DNA of 64,000 bases from Typhlomys cinereus (GCA_023101885.1 JALPQD010000088.1:4003501-4067500); one strand, 5' to 3'. Positions 1 to 11,993 are shown, numbered from the stretch's first letter. The notes: a model not told the origin generated them from the letters alone. Numbers and translations are program-made.

Positions 1-440
1 CTGACCATAGGTCCCTGTGCCTTTGGCTTGTTAAATGTTTCTTTACAAACTGGAGACACCTTCTTCCTCTCTTTCTGTGTGTTCAGTGTGGTTTATCACT
101 TCTGTGATATTCCACAGTGAGGAACCTTGTTTTTTATAATAGACAAACAAATGAGCTGATTCTGATTCTCATGTCAAACTTTCACATTATGTTTGCCCTT
201 CTTGTTATCTTGGTCTCTTACCTGCTCATATTTATGAACATTTTGAAGATGCGCTCTGATGAGCACAACCAGAAGGTTCTTTCCACCTGTGCTTAACACT
301 TCATTGCAGTCTTTACATTTTGTGGGACTATCATCATCATGTACTTGAAGTCAATACATGGATACAAATTCACATCTGTATTTTACACTGTGGTTATCCC
401 CATGCTAAACCCTCTGATCTTCATCTTTAGGAACAAATAA
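1..440 (+). pseudogene. Olfactory receptor pseudogene, C-terminal half (window-edge fragment)
   Basis: Translation of the plus strand gives the second half of a class II olfactory receptor, an odorant-sensing G-protein-coupled receptor. Visible pieces are an extracellular loop 2/TM5 segment (FFLSFC, then HFCDIP), a TM5-TM6 stretch starting NELILILMSN, the TM6 entry KVLSTCA, and the TM7 signature PMLNPLI followed by a stop at 438-440. It is broken: an in-frame TGA at 118-120, a frame change between about 120 and 150, and a TAA at 294-296 where ORs normally read ASH. The first half lies outside the window. It is on the opposite strand to the three ORs further right, and too little is left to assign a subfamily. 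Identification as an OR remnant is secure; it cannot make a receptor. Confidence 0.9.
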
Positions 441-888
441 ACTTAATATTAAAGAAAAGTGGCATGTGGCAGAATTTTAGCAACTTGTAAGAATAGTTTC
501 AGTGGGAGTTTTTCTCATCATTGGTAGCATGCCTTTGGTAGGTGTAATATAGTTCTAGTCTTTTTCCTTTTCTCATGTGGTGAGCAGTTTTACTTCAGTA
601 ATGTATTCCACCACGATGCTTGTTTTCCTTACACCCTGAAAGCAGCATGGCCAAGCATCCATGGCCCTAAACTGGGATGTAAAATAAAACCTTCTTCTTT
701 ACTTTAATTCTGTCAGGTATCTGTTAATGGTGACAGAAAGTTCTCAACAGCAACATGTAAGATTCCAGAAAAAATAAGTCTTTCTCAGTAGTATTACATG
801 GACACTTAATCCCTCATGAAAACAGATAAGTTTTGTATTTATTTATTTATTTATTTAGGGGAAGAGAAAGCAGGTACATGAATATTAT

Positions 889-889
<1 letters not shown>
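441..889. other. Intergenic spacer, nothing recognised
   Basis: Sequence just 3' of the OR remnant. It is AT-rich, with a short (ATTT)n run near 837-857. I see no gene or classifiable repeat. Confidence 0.6.
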
Positions 890-949
<60 letters not shown>

Positions 950-952
950 GTG
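890..952. repeat. (TG)n microsatellite
   Basis: An almost uninterrupted run of about 31 TG units, with one T-for-G interruption near 930. Confidence 0.97.
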
Positions 953-1179
953 TAGATTCTCTTTCACCATGAGGGTCCTGTTGATCAACTCAAATGATCA
1001 AAATTGTGTTCAGAAGCCTTACTGGTGGAATCATGTTGCTTACTGATGTCAGCTACTTTTGATGATAAGAGATGTACATTGATGGCCCTACTTGGTGGAG
1101 CAGACAGAGGTGGCTCAGAAGCTTAAGGCTATTCTTTACGTTGTACACAAATTTCCTTCATATGTAAACATTTCCTCTA

Positions 1180-2060
1180 GGAGGCAAACTTTCAATACTA
1201 AAGAATCCTAAGATCCTATGACTTCCTTGGCTGCAGGTCTCTGTCCTGGCTCACAATAGCAGACATGAAGTCTTTCCTACTGGATAAATCTTAAATACAA
1301 TCCTAAAGCAGTTGACTGCACCCGTAACAATGTGTGCTAATATGCCCATCCAGCTTGGCATTGATAATGTAGCACACAAATCATACCTAAGCAAGCAGGA
1401 TTGCCAATGACAATTCTCCACTAACAGCCCTCAAGATACCTCCTGGTACTATAAAATGCAGTTAACAGGGAGGGAGTTTTTAGCTCAGTTCCAGTCTGAT
1501 TTCTGCACATTCAATAGCAATATATGATATCTTCAGCAGTAGGGTCTTATCATCTGGTGCTGGCATGCAACCAACAACAATGACAATAGTCTTATTATTT
1601 GTAGAGACTCAGGGACCTCCCTGGCCAACAATTTATAGCAGTCGTCTAATACTTGGCGCTGTGCTTCTCACCCAGTTGCTGAGCTTCATCTGATAACTTA
1701 CACTGCCATGTGCTTGAGCACATATTGTAACATGGATGGCATATCAGTAGGTATACCATTGAAGAAGGGTTCTCCTTCACCTGAAAGCTGGGAAAGCTGG
1801 CATTAACATTTAATAGTGTCTCAGGAAGGCATGGGACTTCTTTAGTAATTTCTCCTGAAATGTTGGTAAGTCAAATCTCATACAGGTATTGTGGAAGTAG
1901 GCATATCTGCATTGAATTCATAGATGTGGCAGCCCTGTCATGTCCAGAATATATTATCCAATGGCAACCCTCCCTGTCCTCTGGCTCTTATATTCTTCCC
2001 ACCCCCTTTTCCTTGATGTTCCCCGGAGCCCTGGGGTGGGGGTGAATTAGGTGTTTTGTC
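1180..2060 (-). mobile_element. Old L1 3'UTR remnant (probable)
   Basis: The stretch around 1960-2045 (ctctggctcttatattcttc, then a C-rich run and a block ending in ccctggggtgg) matches the antisense 3'UTR of the younger L1s here, for example 3660-3730 and 50330-50390, which read gctcttacaatcttaccgcc followed by ctgagctccaggatgg. The rest is only loosely alignable by eye. No ORF2 tail or A-tail is recognisable, so the boundaries are approximate. The short open frames here are not genes. Confidence 0.45.
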
Positions 2061-2128
2061 TAGGATTGAGCACTTCATAGTCACTTGTTTTCTGTACTTT
2101 GAACTGTTTTTTTTAATACTTTGCTTAA

Positions 2129-2131
<3 letters not shown>

Positions 2132-2179
<48 letters not shown>

Positions 2180-2374
2180 CCTATGGAGGGCCAAGAATAT
2201 CAGGAATCACCCTCATCTTTTCTTTGCTCTGGGGTTTCCTAGGATCTGACTTCCAGGACCAGAAGTGCAGACCACTCCCTTTTCTATCTGTTGTTTTTAC
2301 ATGGGATTTAGATGCAAACTCAGGACCTTCTGCTTGTGAGGCAGAGGTATAACCCTTGAGTCATCTTTTCTGAC
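2132..2374 (-). mobile_element. B2-like tRNA-derived SINE, minus orientation
   Basis: On the minus strand a tRNA-like head carries an A-box-like gactcaagggtt and a B-box-like ggtcctgagtttgcat. A unique body follows, then a (CA)n tail, seen on the plus strand as (GT)n at 2132-2176. It is the same family as the copies at 11708, 25071 and 37676. It is flanked by an 11-bp direct repeat ttgcttaaatg at 2121-2131 and 2375-2385, the expected target-site duplication of an L1-driven insertion. It lies inside or next to an old L1 3'UTR. Confidence 0.88.
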
Positions 2375-2385
2375 TTGCTTAAATG

Positions 2386-3188
2386 CTTTTTGAATCTGCA
2401 TGAAACTAAAGGTTTAGCATGACATAATGAAACAATTTGTACAATGGATAGGTAGGATCTCTGAAAGACCATCATTATCCACTCGAAGTAATTGATCCAA
2501 TTGGTTTCAGATGGCTAAGGGGATACTGAAGAAACATCATCAATGCTCAATACAGCATGAAAAGACTCCATCACTTTTGATAACCACTTAGTCAAAAGAG
2601 CAAAGTTGGATACAATGGCACGGAGAAGGGACACTATCACTATCATTCCCCTGGAGTGTTTTGCCCTTATTCTGGGTTCTGATGTGCCTGCCTACTCCTG
2701 GCAGTCTTACTATGACAAACTTGTGCCGTTAGGCTTGGCTCAAATCCAAGAGAGAGCAGAACCACACTCTAACTTGTGCTTGCCATTGGAGTCAATTCCT
2801 GGAATCTGACAGGGTATGGGCCAGTACTGTGGGTCTTACATTGCTGCTGAAGGTTCCCCAGACTGAGAAGAAATCTCTACTTCCCAGTACAATTTCTTAC
2901 AGAGGAGACATGTACAAGGTATACTCGGTCCACTTCTAGTCCAAGCTAAACTGTTTTCACCTACACTAGATTATCATTTATTTCATTGTGTCAGGCAATG
3001 AAGTTGTCTGGCATGTCCAATGTTTTGACATTGTGAGGCAAGGTTATCATCTACAAAGATTGTGCTCGATAACCTTGAAATCAAGCAGAAAATCAAAACT
3101 CTAAAAAAAATCTTTACAATGTTTTAAATTAAATTTATGATTTTTGTGCTAGACCACATTCAGAGTTATCCTGGACATATCAGCCGAT
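2386..3188. other. Spacer between SINE and LTR, no feature recognised
   Basis: Open frames here are short (67 residues at most) and show no recognisable motif. The region may contain more degraded L1 3'UTR. No claim is made. Confidence 0.5.
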
Positions 3189-3273
3189 GATCTGTGTGGG
3201 GGTCCCCGGGGATCGCAGCTTCCTCTTGCAGGCTGGTCCCGCCAGTGTCTGCCCGCTCCCAGCCCTTCTTCTT

Positions 3274-5283
3274 TTTTTTTTTTATTAAAAATTTAATTAT
3301 ACATTTTAAAATTTTTTACCAGTTCCCTCCCTCCCTCCTCCTCCCCCTCCCCTTCCCCCAGTGCCTCCCCCCCAATTCCCAGAGAGTCCTTTATTGTGTA
3401 CGCCTAACTCTCCACTGGGTCCGCCTCTCCGATGACATATAAGGACCCAGTGGCATTTCCATAAGCCCTTTCTCTTGTTCCCCTTAAGCATAAGATCACT
3501 ACTATGGCTGTCAATCCCTTGCCTCCAGGGGTCTCGGTGCCCTTAACAGATGCTAGACTTTATGAGGGCAACAGTGCGCTGGACATTGCGCAGGGCATGC
3601 AAAGTCCCATTATGATTGCTTTGGCCCCAACTATTGTTGAGAATCTTGCAAATCGTTGCTCCTCCCATCCTTTTGCTCTTACAATCTTACCGCCCCCTCT
3701 TCCGCAAATGTCCCTGAGCTCCAGGATGGGGAGAGATTAGGCTGTCCTAGTTCTATGTGATTGATATAGAGTCTCTGAAGTTCTGGATTGTGGTTTGTTG
3801 ATTTTCTTTTGCAGTTTTGCTGCTCCTGCAATTCCCTTCACTCCATTCTGCTGGGCACTGTATGTCACCCCCTGGCCAGAGACAAAAAGCTGTTAAACTG
3901 GAGTCTTGTTGTAATAGCACATTCAAGGGTAGATGTAATAAGAGTAGGAAACCTCACTGAGGGAGGGGTCCATCACCCATTTGCAAAATGATTACTTTTT
4001 ATCTGCTAGACTATATGCCCTCCCCTTCTGGTGAGATCAGGAAAGAACGTCTGTGAACTTAACCAGGTTTCTCATTACTTACTTGCAGACCTTGATGGAG
4101 GCCTATTTTCTCTGCTGTAACATGGTCTCCTCTCTCCTTGTTTCTGGTGTGGCCCTCCTAACCCATCTCTCTTGTTCATAATCCTTGCAATTACTGTGTT
4201 ACATAGGTTTACTTTTGAGTGTCTCAATGTGGGCTGGGTGAGTTTGGTACTAGGAGCCACCTATTAGGGAGTACATACGGCGCTTAATTTTCTGGGTTTG
4301 GGATACTTCACTTAATATAATTCTTTCTAATGACATCCATTTCCCAGCAAATTCCAGTAATTCATCATTTTTGATGGCTGAGTAGTACTCCATTGTATAG
4401 ATGTACCACAGTTTCCTTATCCACTCGTCAACTGTTGGACATTTAGGTTGATTCCATGACTTTGCTATTGTAAACAGTGCTGCTATGAACATGGTCGTGC
4501 TTGTGCTATTGAGGCGAACGTCTGCTGCATGGGGGGTTATTCCCAAAAGTGGGATAGAAGGGTCATATGGCATTTCAATCTTTAATTTCTTTAAGAATCT
4601 CCAGACGGCTCACCAGAGTGGCTGTATGAGCCTGCATTCCCACTGACAATGTAGGAGAGTTCCCCTCTCTCCACATCCTCTCCAGCATTTGTCGTTGTTT
4701 GTATTGTGGATTTTGCCATCCTGACTGGGGTGAGATGATATCTCAGGGAAGTTTTGATTTGCATTTCCCTGATGGCGAAGGAAGTGGAGCATTTTTTAAG
4801 ATAATTGTTAGACATTTTAATTTCATCCCTGGTAAAGTTTCTTTGAAGTTCCAGGGCCCATTTTTTAATTGGGCCAGTGTTTTCCTTGGAGTTTAATTTT
4901 CTAAGTTCTTTGTGCACTCTGGACAGTAGAGCTCTGTCAGATATGTGGTTAGTGAAGATTTTCTCCCATTCTGTGGGTTGCCTTTGAGCTCGTGTGACAA
5001 TCTCTTTATCTGAACAGAAGCTCTTTAATTTCACAAGATCCCAACTGTTGAGAGTTGGTAGCAGTGACTGTGCCATTGGATGTCTGTTTAGGAAGTGTTG
5101 GCCTAGCCCAATCAGCTCGAGGGAGTTCCCTATCCTTTCAACTATGGTTTTTAAAGTCTCTGGCCTGATATCAAGGTCCTTGATCCATTTGGAATTAAGT
5201 CTTCTGCATGGTGACAAGTACGGGTCCAGCTTTAATCTTCTGCATGTGGAGAGCCAGTTTTGCCAGCACCATTTGTTGAAGAT
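3274..5283 (-). mobile_element. 5'-truncated L1 inserted in the LTR
   Basis: About 2.0 kb holding the ORF2 C-terminus (4250-5283) and a full 3'UTR (3274-4249), ending in an A-tail (T-run from 3274). It is flanked by a 15-bp duplication ccagcccttcttctt at 3259-3273 and 5284-5298, both lying in the LTR, so the L1 came after the LTR. The 3'UTR is nearly identical to that of the young L1 at 49886-56471, which suggests the same subfamily. The pyrimidine-rich block at 3325-3375 on the plus strand is the G-rich tract of the L1 3'UTR. Confidence 0.95.
4250..5283 (-). pseudogene. L1 ORF2 C-terminal fragment
   Basis: It encodes the end of the L1 reverse transcriptase/endonuclease: the region after the RT domain, the zinc-knuckle-like cysteine segment, and the last ~107 residues containing [21 protein letters not shown] 1-bp loss near 4715, within a T-run shortened relative to 51365, shifts the frame, so the segment reads as two overlapping frames. 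The endonuclease and RT domains are absent through 5' truncation. Confidence 0.93.
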
Positions 5284-5573
5284 CCAGCCCTTCTTCTTGA
5301 GGACAATCAGACGCAACCGGGAATCTAGTCAAGTAGGAACTCATTTATTGCAAGTCCATAGCCATCTTATAAATGGAGAAACTGCAAGGGGAATTCCAGG
5401 GTGGGGAAATGGGCAACCAATCATCTTAAAGGTCAAGCCAGCACACAGGCTGTATGTAGCGAGTTTTCTTCAAAACATCTGAGCTACGCCCTCTTGACCT
5501 CCTCCATCAAAACATCTTTGTCTAAGTTTGCCAGACCACCGAGGTCACCTAGACTGAGGCCCCCACAGATCCG

Positions 5574-8356
5574 TACATTGAACATGCTTTCATGCCTTCC
5601 AGAAGTTTACTAGTACATGATTTAGCTGCCTGTCAAGTATTTTCACTATAAATTGAAAGTTAACACAAATCTTTCTACATTTGTCTTTTAGTGAACAGGG
5701 CAGAGCCAATTGTATCTTCCTTTTATCATATCCTGAGTGCTTTGACTCTTTACAAATCAAATTTTCATACTAGTCTAAGTCATTCAAACCTGGAAGAACC
5801 TCTTCTACCTCATCAAGATCACAGACCATCACGAGGCTCAGCAAAGTGACTAAATATTAATACAAACCCAAGAAAAGTACTTAATCAAGTTCTTTCTTAT
5901 CTGTAAATACAGTTTTATCTATGCCGATGAACAGGATATCAACGTCCACCTCTCTGCCTAGTTACTTCGTAAATGCCTGTCTTCCCTCTGTTGTCTTGCA
6001 GTCTTTCCCTCAAGAAGAGTCGAATAATTATATATTGCTCAGTTTTTAGCTTCCACCCAGCACTGAGATCAATTCCATCCTCCCACATGTCTTACAACCT
6101 CATGATACAAGGTGAGAGGGAATTTCATCTCTTGTTTTAATTGTTTCTGATTCAAGTAGCTCTGATACAGAGACAACTTCCTGATTTTTGGAGTTTCTTT
6201 TTTTAAATGTTGTATACATGAATATAGTGAATTTATAATATTTCTACTCTTTAGTCCCCCATCCCATCCCTCCTCATTTTCTCCTTATAGTCCTTCATCT
6301 CCCCTTCCAGACTCCATCCCATTTTCAAATCTTTTCACTTGTACGGCCCATTGTGTTTCATTTAGTTTGTTTTTGATGATGTATGCCTGGCATGTTTCAT
6401 GCTCTGGCAAGTATCTTAGGTTAGTGGCTATACCACTGGAGAAAGCATTCTCTTTTCCTCTCCCTTGCATATCTTATCAACATCTCACCATGAAAGCAGA
6501 AAGATATCCTAGTTTGTTATACCAGGCTGCCAACCTGACAATTGAACACTGAACTTTTGTCATATTTGTGAAAAATTGATAGTTAAGACAACTCTTAAAC
6601 GAGCTTGCAGAAATCATCTAATTGATGTGGGAAGACAGCCTATGGAAGGTGGGATAGGTATTTTGGCAGGAGGACAAGATGGAGAGAGCTGGTTCAGTGT
6701 TTTGGCATTCTTTAGCATACTTTGGCAAAAGAAGTTTACCAGGTGCTTGGCAATCCCTGTGGCTGGTTCCTCAGTTTCTAGTGTTGGCATGAACTCTCCT
6801 GCCATGCTAAAGTAAGACCTGTAACCAGAAATCATAACAAAGAATAACCCCCTTTTTTCCTGAGCTTTTGAGTTATGAGTTATCTTCAACATGTAAACAA
6901 ACTGCTACACAGACTACTATTAACTTCTCCCTGCCATCCGTATGTGGTATTTAAGGTCAGACATCTAAGCCCCCTCCTAAAAGCTCAGGAAATAATGTGG
7001 AAATGGAAGTAGTAAGAGTGTAAGAGCTGGAAGGGAGCAGGTGTGTGGCCAGACAGTTACCTTTTGAACAAGAAAATGCTGTAACATCCATGTCTCCTTG
7101 AGGGACTATTAAGGTCTCATTCTGGATAGGTGCTGGGGGAAGCTTCTTTCCTCAATGGTGTACCCACTAACTGGCATTCACATGCTACAGCAAGTGCTTA
7201 GACACAGCCTATCAAAGACAACTCAGATGGAACTCAAAACATTCCTAAGAAAGAATAATTTCAATGGTCTTATGTAACATCAAAGATTGTGGCATTGTCA
7301 TGATTATTAAGCCAGTAGATATTAAAGCATACATAAAATATGCATATCAACTATAAAAGAATGCGCTATGCAAAAAGTAATGATTTTTGACAAAGTCAAT
7401 ATTTCAGAAGACTGGTTAAAGTGTAGATTCCTTTGTAAAAATGGATAAATGATAGCATCAATTCCAAACAAACTAGGCAAAAGTGTGATGACAAATGGCT
7501 CACAAATAGGCTAAACCTTCTCTAGATTCCCAGCAACCAATCAAACTTTGATTTTTTTATTGCATTTGCAATTTCCATGTTGAATTTATGTATGACCTAT
7601 TATGCGATACAAATAAGCTCCCTAAACTTCTTCCTTTTGGAAGTTATCAGGAGTTCTCTTAAGCATATCACTGTTCATCATACATAACAATGAAGGAGAA
7701 AGTTATAGAAGAAGGTACAAAAATTTTATTTGTCCTTAAGTTTTGAGGGAGTATTTTAAGATAAAAAGAATAACTAAAGGATTGACAACGTAATTACATT
7801 AAAAGAACAATTTGTTTATTTTTCAACCATAAAAATAAAGACAAACTTTTTTGAAAGATATGAACAGCAAAATATTTTGTCCCTAGAATACAGAGAACTT
7901 TGTGATTAAATGAGTGAAAAATATGGGAAGGACATAAACAGATATTTTATGGGAACAGAAACCCAAGTGGTTAATAGTATGTAATTAAGGTTTTCACTAT
8001 CATAAAAATCACAGAAGTACAAATAATAACATAACAAAATGACATTTTATTTTAGCAAGTTGGACAAAAGTTAGACGTCTGCTAATATCAAATGTTAAAA
8101 TGTGAAACAACTTGAGTAATTGTGAATCAATCACATAGAAATAATGAGAGCATAAACAAAAAATGATAATTTGGAATCATTTTGAAAATTCTTCTACTCT
8201 GTAGATTTTAATGAGATTCCTGATTTCTTGAAATGTACATGAGTAGATTTCAGTAGGTCTGTGTGAGGAGATTATTTTTTAAAAATCTAACTTTAGATTT
8301 ACTTCATGTTCAATTTATCACTGAAATTTAGCATTTCTTTCAGTAATAATAAAAAA
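5574..8356. other. AT-rich spacer; possible ancient L1 3' ends
   Basis: No gene is seen. At 6195-6330 a run beginning tgttgtatacatgaatatag and continuing with C-rich pyrimidine blocks resembles the antisense 3' end of old rodent L1s. At 7125-7200 another short block resembles an old L1 3'UTR in plus orientation. Both are weak by-eye matches. The remainder up to 8356 is AT-rich and featureless. Confidence 0.35.
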
Positions 8357-8536
8357 TAAATACTGGTTTCATTTTATATCTACATATTTTATTATTTATT
8401 TACTTATTTAATTATTTTTAATATTAAGAAAATACATGATAAATTTCTGGGTTTATAATATCATAGGGTTTATAACATTAAACATTTTCAGGAACTTTTT
8501 ATATTCATACCACAAGCTTGCATGTGTATTCTTAAT
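8357..8536. repeat. Direct repeat copy 1 (180 bp)
   Basis: It matches 8954-9133 with only scattered differences, from taaatactggtttcatttta to agcttgcatgtgtattc. The two copies are 597 bp apart, with non-matching sequence between them. The repeat is AT-rich and has no coding potential. Confidence 0.9.
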
Positions 8537-8774
8537 AAAAGATAAGACTATAACAGAAATGGAAATATCTAGTATTTATTGTCACAAAAATTAGATCAAT
8601 TATATTACAGTTATTGTAATATTCCCAAATGCTTATTCCAACCATTTCCTAGAAATTATTGCAATTATTATGTCCTTGCTAGATCATATTACTGAATGGA
8701 CTAATAAGAAAGAGCATTACTAATTACTAATAAGACAGATTTAAAATTTCATTTTAAGTGTATTTTTAAAAACT

Positions 8775-8945
8775 GGTTTTACCTGGAGTCCATAGAAGCA
8801 GACAGTCAGGAGGGTGAGAGGCAGTGGGTTGGACTGATGAAGGGAAGGCAGGGAGGGAAAGGGAAGAAGATGGGAGGGAGGGAGATGGAGGGAAGCAGCA
8901 TTGAATACTCAATATGTTTGCAAAATGAGAAATGAAAATAATAAT
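8775..8945 (+). mobile_element. Polypurine block, possible L1 3'UTR scrap
   Basis: The G/A-rich stretch gggagggagggagatggagg near 8870-8892, followed by an A-rich end near 8925-8945, resembles the G-rich 3' end and A-tail of L1s in this window. It is short and lies between the two 180-bp direct repeats. Tentative. Confidence 0.35.
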
Positions 8946-8953
8946 TTAAAAAG

Positions 8954-9133
8954 TAAATACTGGTTTCATTTTATATCTATGTATTTTATTATTTACTTAT
9001 TAAATTATTTTTAATATTAAGAGAAATACATCATAAATTTCTGGGTTTATAATATCATAAAGGATTTATAACATTAAACACTTTCAGGAACTTCTTATAT
9101 TCATACCACAAGCTTGCATGTGTATTCATAATA
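8954..9133. repeat. Direct repeat copy 2 (180 bp)
   Basis: Second copy of the repeat at 8357-8536, in the same orientation. See that entry. Confidence 0.9.
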
Positions 9134-9423
9134 GAGTGGTTTGAAACATTCTACTTATTAGGGATTGTTATATATTCTGCAGCTCATTATCTGTTTGAGA
9201 GGCTTCATTGTACTAGTTGGGCAGACTCCATTCATCAAGAAAACATGACAACCCGTATCTTATAGAGGAACATGTCCATCCTGGGATTCCTCTTAGGGGC
9301 TTTCCATTCTCACATGGCTCAGACTTAGTTATATGTCTCGAACCCCATGTAAGGAGTATGTAACTGCTACTATGGCAAAGAAGCATACCATCTGATTCCA
9401 CCAAAGGAAATTCTGCTATATCA

Positions 9424-9731
9424 GAATTCCACTATTGGGAATAATCCCCCATACAGCAAAAATTCACCTCAGTGGCACAAGCACGACCATGTTCATAGCA
9501 GCACTGTTTACAACAGCAAAGTCATGGAATCAACCCAAATGCCCAACAGTTGACGAGTGGATAAGGAAAATGTGGTACATTTATACAATGGAATACTACT
9601 CAGCCATCAAAAATGATGAATTAATGAAATTTGCTGGGAAATGGATGGAATTAGAAAAACTTATATTGAGCGAAATATCCCGGACACAGAAAATTAAGCG
9701 CCTTATGTACTCCCTAATAGGTGAATCCTAG
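9424..9731 (+). pseudogene. L1 ORF2 C-terminal tail
   Basis: The frame contains [20 protein letters not shown], then [20 protein letters not shown], and ends MYSLIGES, the characteristic C-terminus of L1 ORF2p. All catalytic domains are missing through 5' truncation. Confidence 0.92.
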
Positions 9732-10793
9732 TACCAAACCCACTTAGTGACACACTTAAAGATAAATCTCTGTAATACCTACAGTAATTACAAAGATTAT
9801 AAGCAGGGAGGGATGGGGATGGAGGGCCTTGCCAGAAGCAAAGAGAGATGGGATCATGCTACGGTAGAGAAAATAGGCCACCATCAAGCACTGCAAGTAA
9901 GTAATGAGACACCTGGTTGGGCTTGCAGACTCTCCTTACTGGTCACTTGTGTCTGATGGGGTATGATCTCACTAGAAAGGGAGAGCATAGAGTCTGGCAG
10001 ATAGAAGGTAACCATCCTGCAAATGGGAGACTGACCCCCCCACCCCCTCACAGCAGTCTCCTACTTTTATTCTATCTACCTCTGAATCTACTCTTATAAT
10101 AAGACTCTATTTTAATAGCATTTTATCTCTGGCCAGGGGGTGATATCCAATACCCATCAGGATGGAGCCAAGGGTAGTGCTGGAGCAGCAAAACTGAAAA
10201 AAAAATCAACAAACCATAATTCGGAAAATCAGATACTCTACAATCAATCACCTGGAACCAGGCCAGCCTAATCTCTCCCCATCCTAAAGCTCAGGGAAAT
10301 TTGCGGAAGAGGGGGGCAGTAAGATTGTAAGAGCCTAAAATGGGGAGGAACAACGATATCCAAGATACTCCATACAAGTTAGGGCCAAAGTAATCATAAT
10401 AGGACTTTTCATGACCTGTGTAATTACCAACATATCATTGAACCCTCAAAGTCTAGCATGGGTCACAGGCTAAGATCCTTAGAGGCAAGGGATTAACAGC
10501 CACAATAGTGTTCCTATACTAAAGGGGAACAAAAAAGAGCTCTAGGCAATGCCACCCAGTCCTTACACTTCATCAGAGAGGTGAACCCAGAGGGAAGTTT
10601 GACATGCACACTAAAGGATGCTCCAGGAATGGGAGGTGGGGAGGGAGCGCTGGGAGAAAGGGAGGGAGGCGGGGAAAGGAAAGGGAAAAGGGGGGAGGGA
10701 GCAAGGGGATCCAGGGAGGAGTGGAGGAGGGGAAGGGAACGGTCTACTTATCAACAGTGTATGAGTGGAAGAAATAAAAAAATAATAAAAAAG
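9424..10793 (+). mobile_element. 5'-truncated L1, plus orientation
   Basis: It holds the last ~100 codons of ORF2 (to the stop ending at 9731) and a complete 3'UTR. This includes the polypurine tract at 10635-10740 and an A-rich tail near 10770-10793. I could not find a convincing target-site duplication. Its divergence from the young copies suggests an older subfamily. Confidence 0.92.
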
Positions 10794-10814
10794 AACTGCT
10801 CTCACTGATTCTTC

Positions 10815-11690
10815 ACCCTTTGATTGTCCAGCACCAGTTCCACTTCTCTTCCCCCCTTTCTGAGGATATGCAGTATCTGCTGCCCAGCTTATTTTTTGTT
10901 CTATCAGTCTTTATTCAGGCATTTTTTCAAAAAATTGTGTTAATTTTTCTAGGTGGACATGAACAAATGTCTATTTACTCTAGACAGAGCACAGAAATCA
11001 CCCCTCTTAATTCTAGTTGTTGGTCATTGAATTTATTGGGGAATCTTACAGAAGCATTGATGTAGGGTTACTTACAGGGACATGAATGACTCAAAGGGAG
11101 CTACATCCCTAGAGAGCACAGGGGTGATATTCATGAAAGTTGCATTCTTGTAAGTTCCACTAAATGTGTATGACACAATGGTAAAGTTTCTCTTCATGTT
11201 GCTGATAAACATGTGACCAAACAACTTAGGAAATGAAGGCATTTAATTTTGTTTGTGATTCTAGTTACAGTCTAGCTTAGCAGAAGAATTCATAACAACA
11301 TCTGAGGGAACAGGTCAAACTATTATCCACTACAGAAAGAGCTGAGACAGAAAGACTTTCTTGCCAGAATACCTGTGTGGCACTACTGAACCAGCTCTTT
11401 CCAACTTATACACATATCCACGGGATGGTTCCCCCAATTGTGGACTAGCCCCTCTCATCTCCAGTAGACAATTTCCCACAGACTTGCTCAGGTCTTGCTC
11501 TAACTCCTAATTTTTCACAGATGTGCCCAGAACATCTTCCGCCTTCAACTGTCAAGTTGACACCTGCACCTAACTGGCACACACTGTAACTTGCAGGAAA
11601 ATAGGTGAAAGAATCTCCTTTGCACATCACTGTTGCTGTTAATATTACACAAGGGAGGGCCTTGTTAATCTTTTAGCTTTCTGGCCTTTC
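10815..11690 (-). mobile_element. Ancient L1 3'UTR remnant (tentative)
   Basis: The phrase agggttacttacagggacat near 11065-11085, with its surroundings, resembles the antisense 3'UTR of old rodent L1 (Lx-type) elements from general knowledge. No coding remnant is visible. Boundaries are uncertain. Confidence 0.35.
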
Positions 11691-11707
11691 TGAGCCTTGT
11701 AAATTTT

Positions 11708-11976
11708 TTTAAATTTTTTTATTATTTATCTATTCAATTGTGCATGTATGAGTGTTTGGATATGTGTGTATGTATGTATGTGTGCGTAGAACCACGGACA
11801 AATTCGGGAACCACCATGGACCGCCTCCACCTCCTCCTACCAGGACCCTACCAGGACCAGAAACGCAGGCCGCCCCCGCTTCCGCCTGGCGTCTATACGT
11901 GGGGTCAAGGATCCGAACTCAGGATCCTCAGCCTGCAAGGCAGAAGCTTAACCCCTGAGCTACCTCTCCAGCCCCC
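11708..11976 (-). mobile_element. B2-like SINE, minus orientation
   Basis: A well preserved copy. On the minus strand the head begins ggggctggagaggtagctca, has a B-box-like ggatcctgagttcggatcc, a GC-rich body, and an AT/CA tail (plus strand 11708-11790). It is flanked by a perfect 17-bp direct repeat tgagccttgtaaatttt at 11691-11707 and 11977-11993. GC content is far above the surroundings. The frames read across it are not genes. Confidence 0.95.
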
Positions 11977-11993
11977 TGAGCCTTGTAAATTTT

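Larger units (their letters stand above)
3195..5567 (-). mobile_element. Solo LTR of a class II (ERVK/IAP-like) endogenous retrovirus, split by an L1
   Basis: After removing the L1 at 3274-5283 and one copy of its target duplication, about 348 bp remain. Read on the minus strand they start TGTGGGGGCC (at 5567) and end CCCCCACACA (at 3195), the TG...CA inverted termini of an LTR. The flanks are a 6-bp direct repeat with one mismatch, gatctg (3189-3194) and gatccg (5568-5573). A 6-bp duplication is typical of class II endogenous retroviruses. Minus-strand signals are an inverted CCAAT box near 5417, a TATA-like ttataag near 5370 and an AATAAA near 5345. No internal retroviral gene is present, so this is a solo LTR left by LTR-LTR recombination. 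Confidence 0.82.

Noticed and set aside
2056..2352. 98-codon plus-strand frame with a Val/Cys run
   Set aside because: It is the translation of the (GT)n tail and body of a minus-strand SINE. Similar frames at 11738, 12044, 17234 and 37653 are also microsatellite or SINE artefacts.
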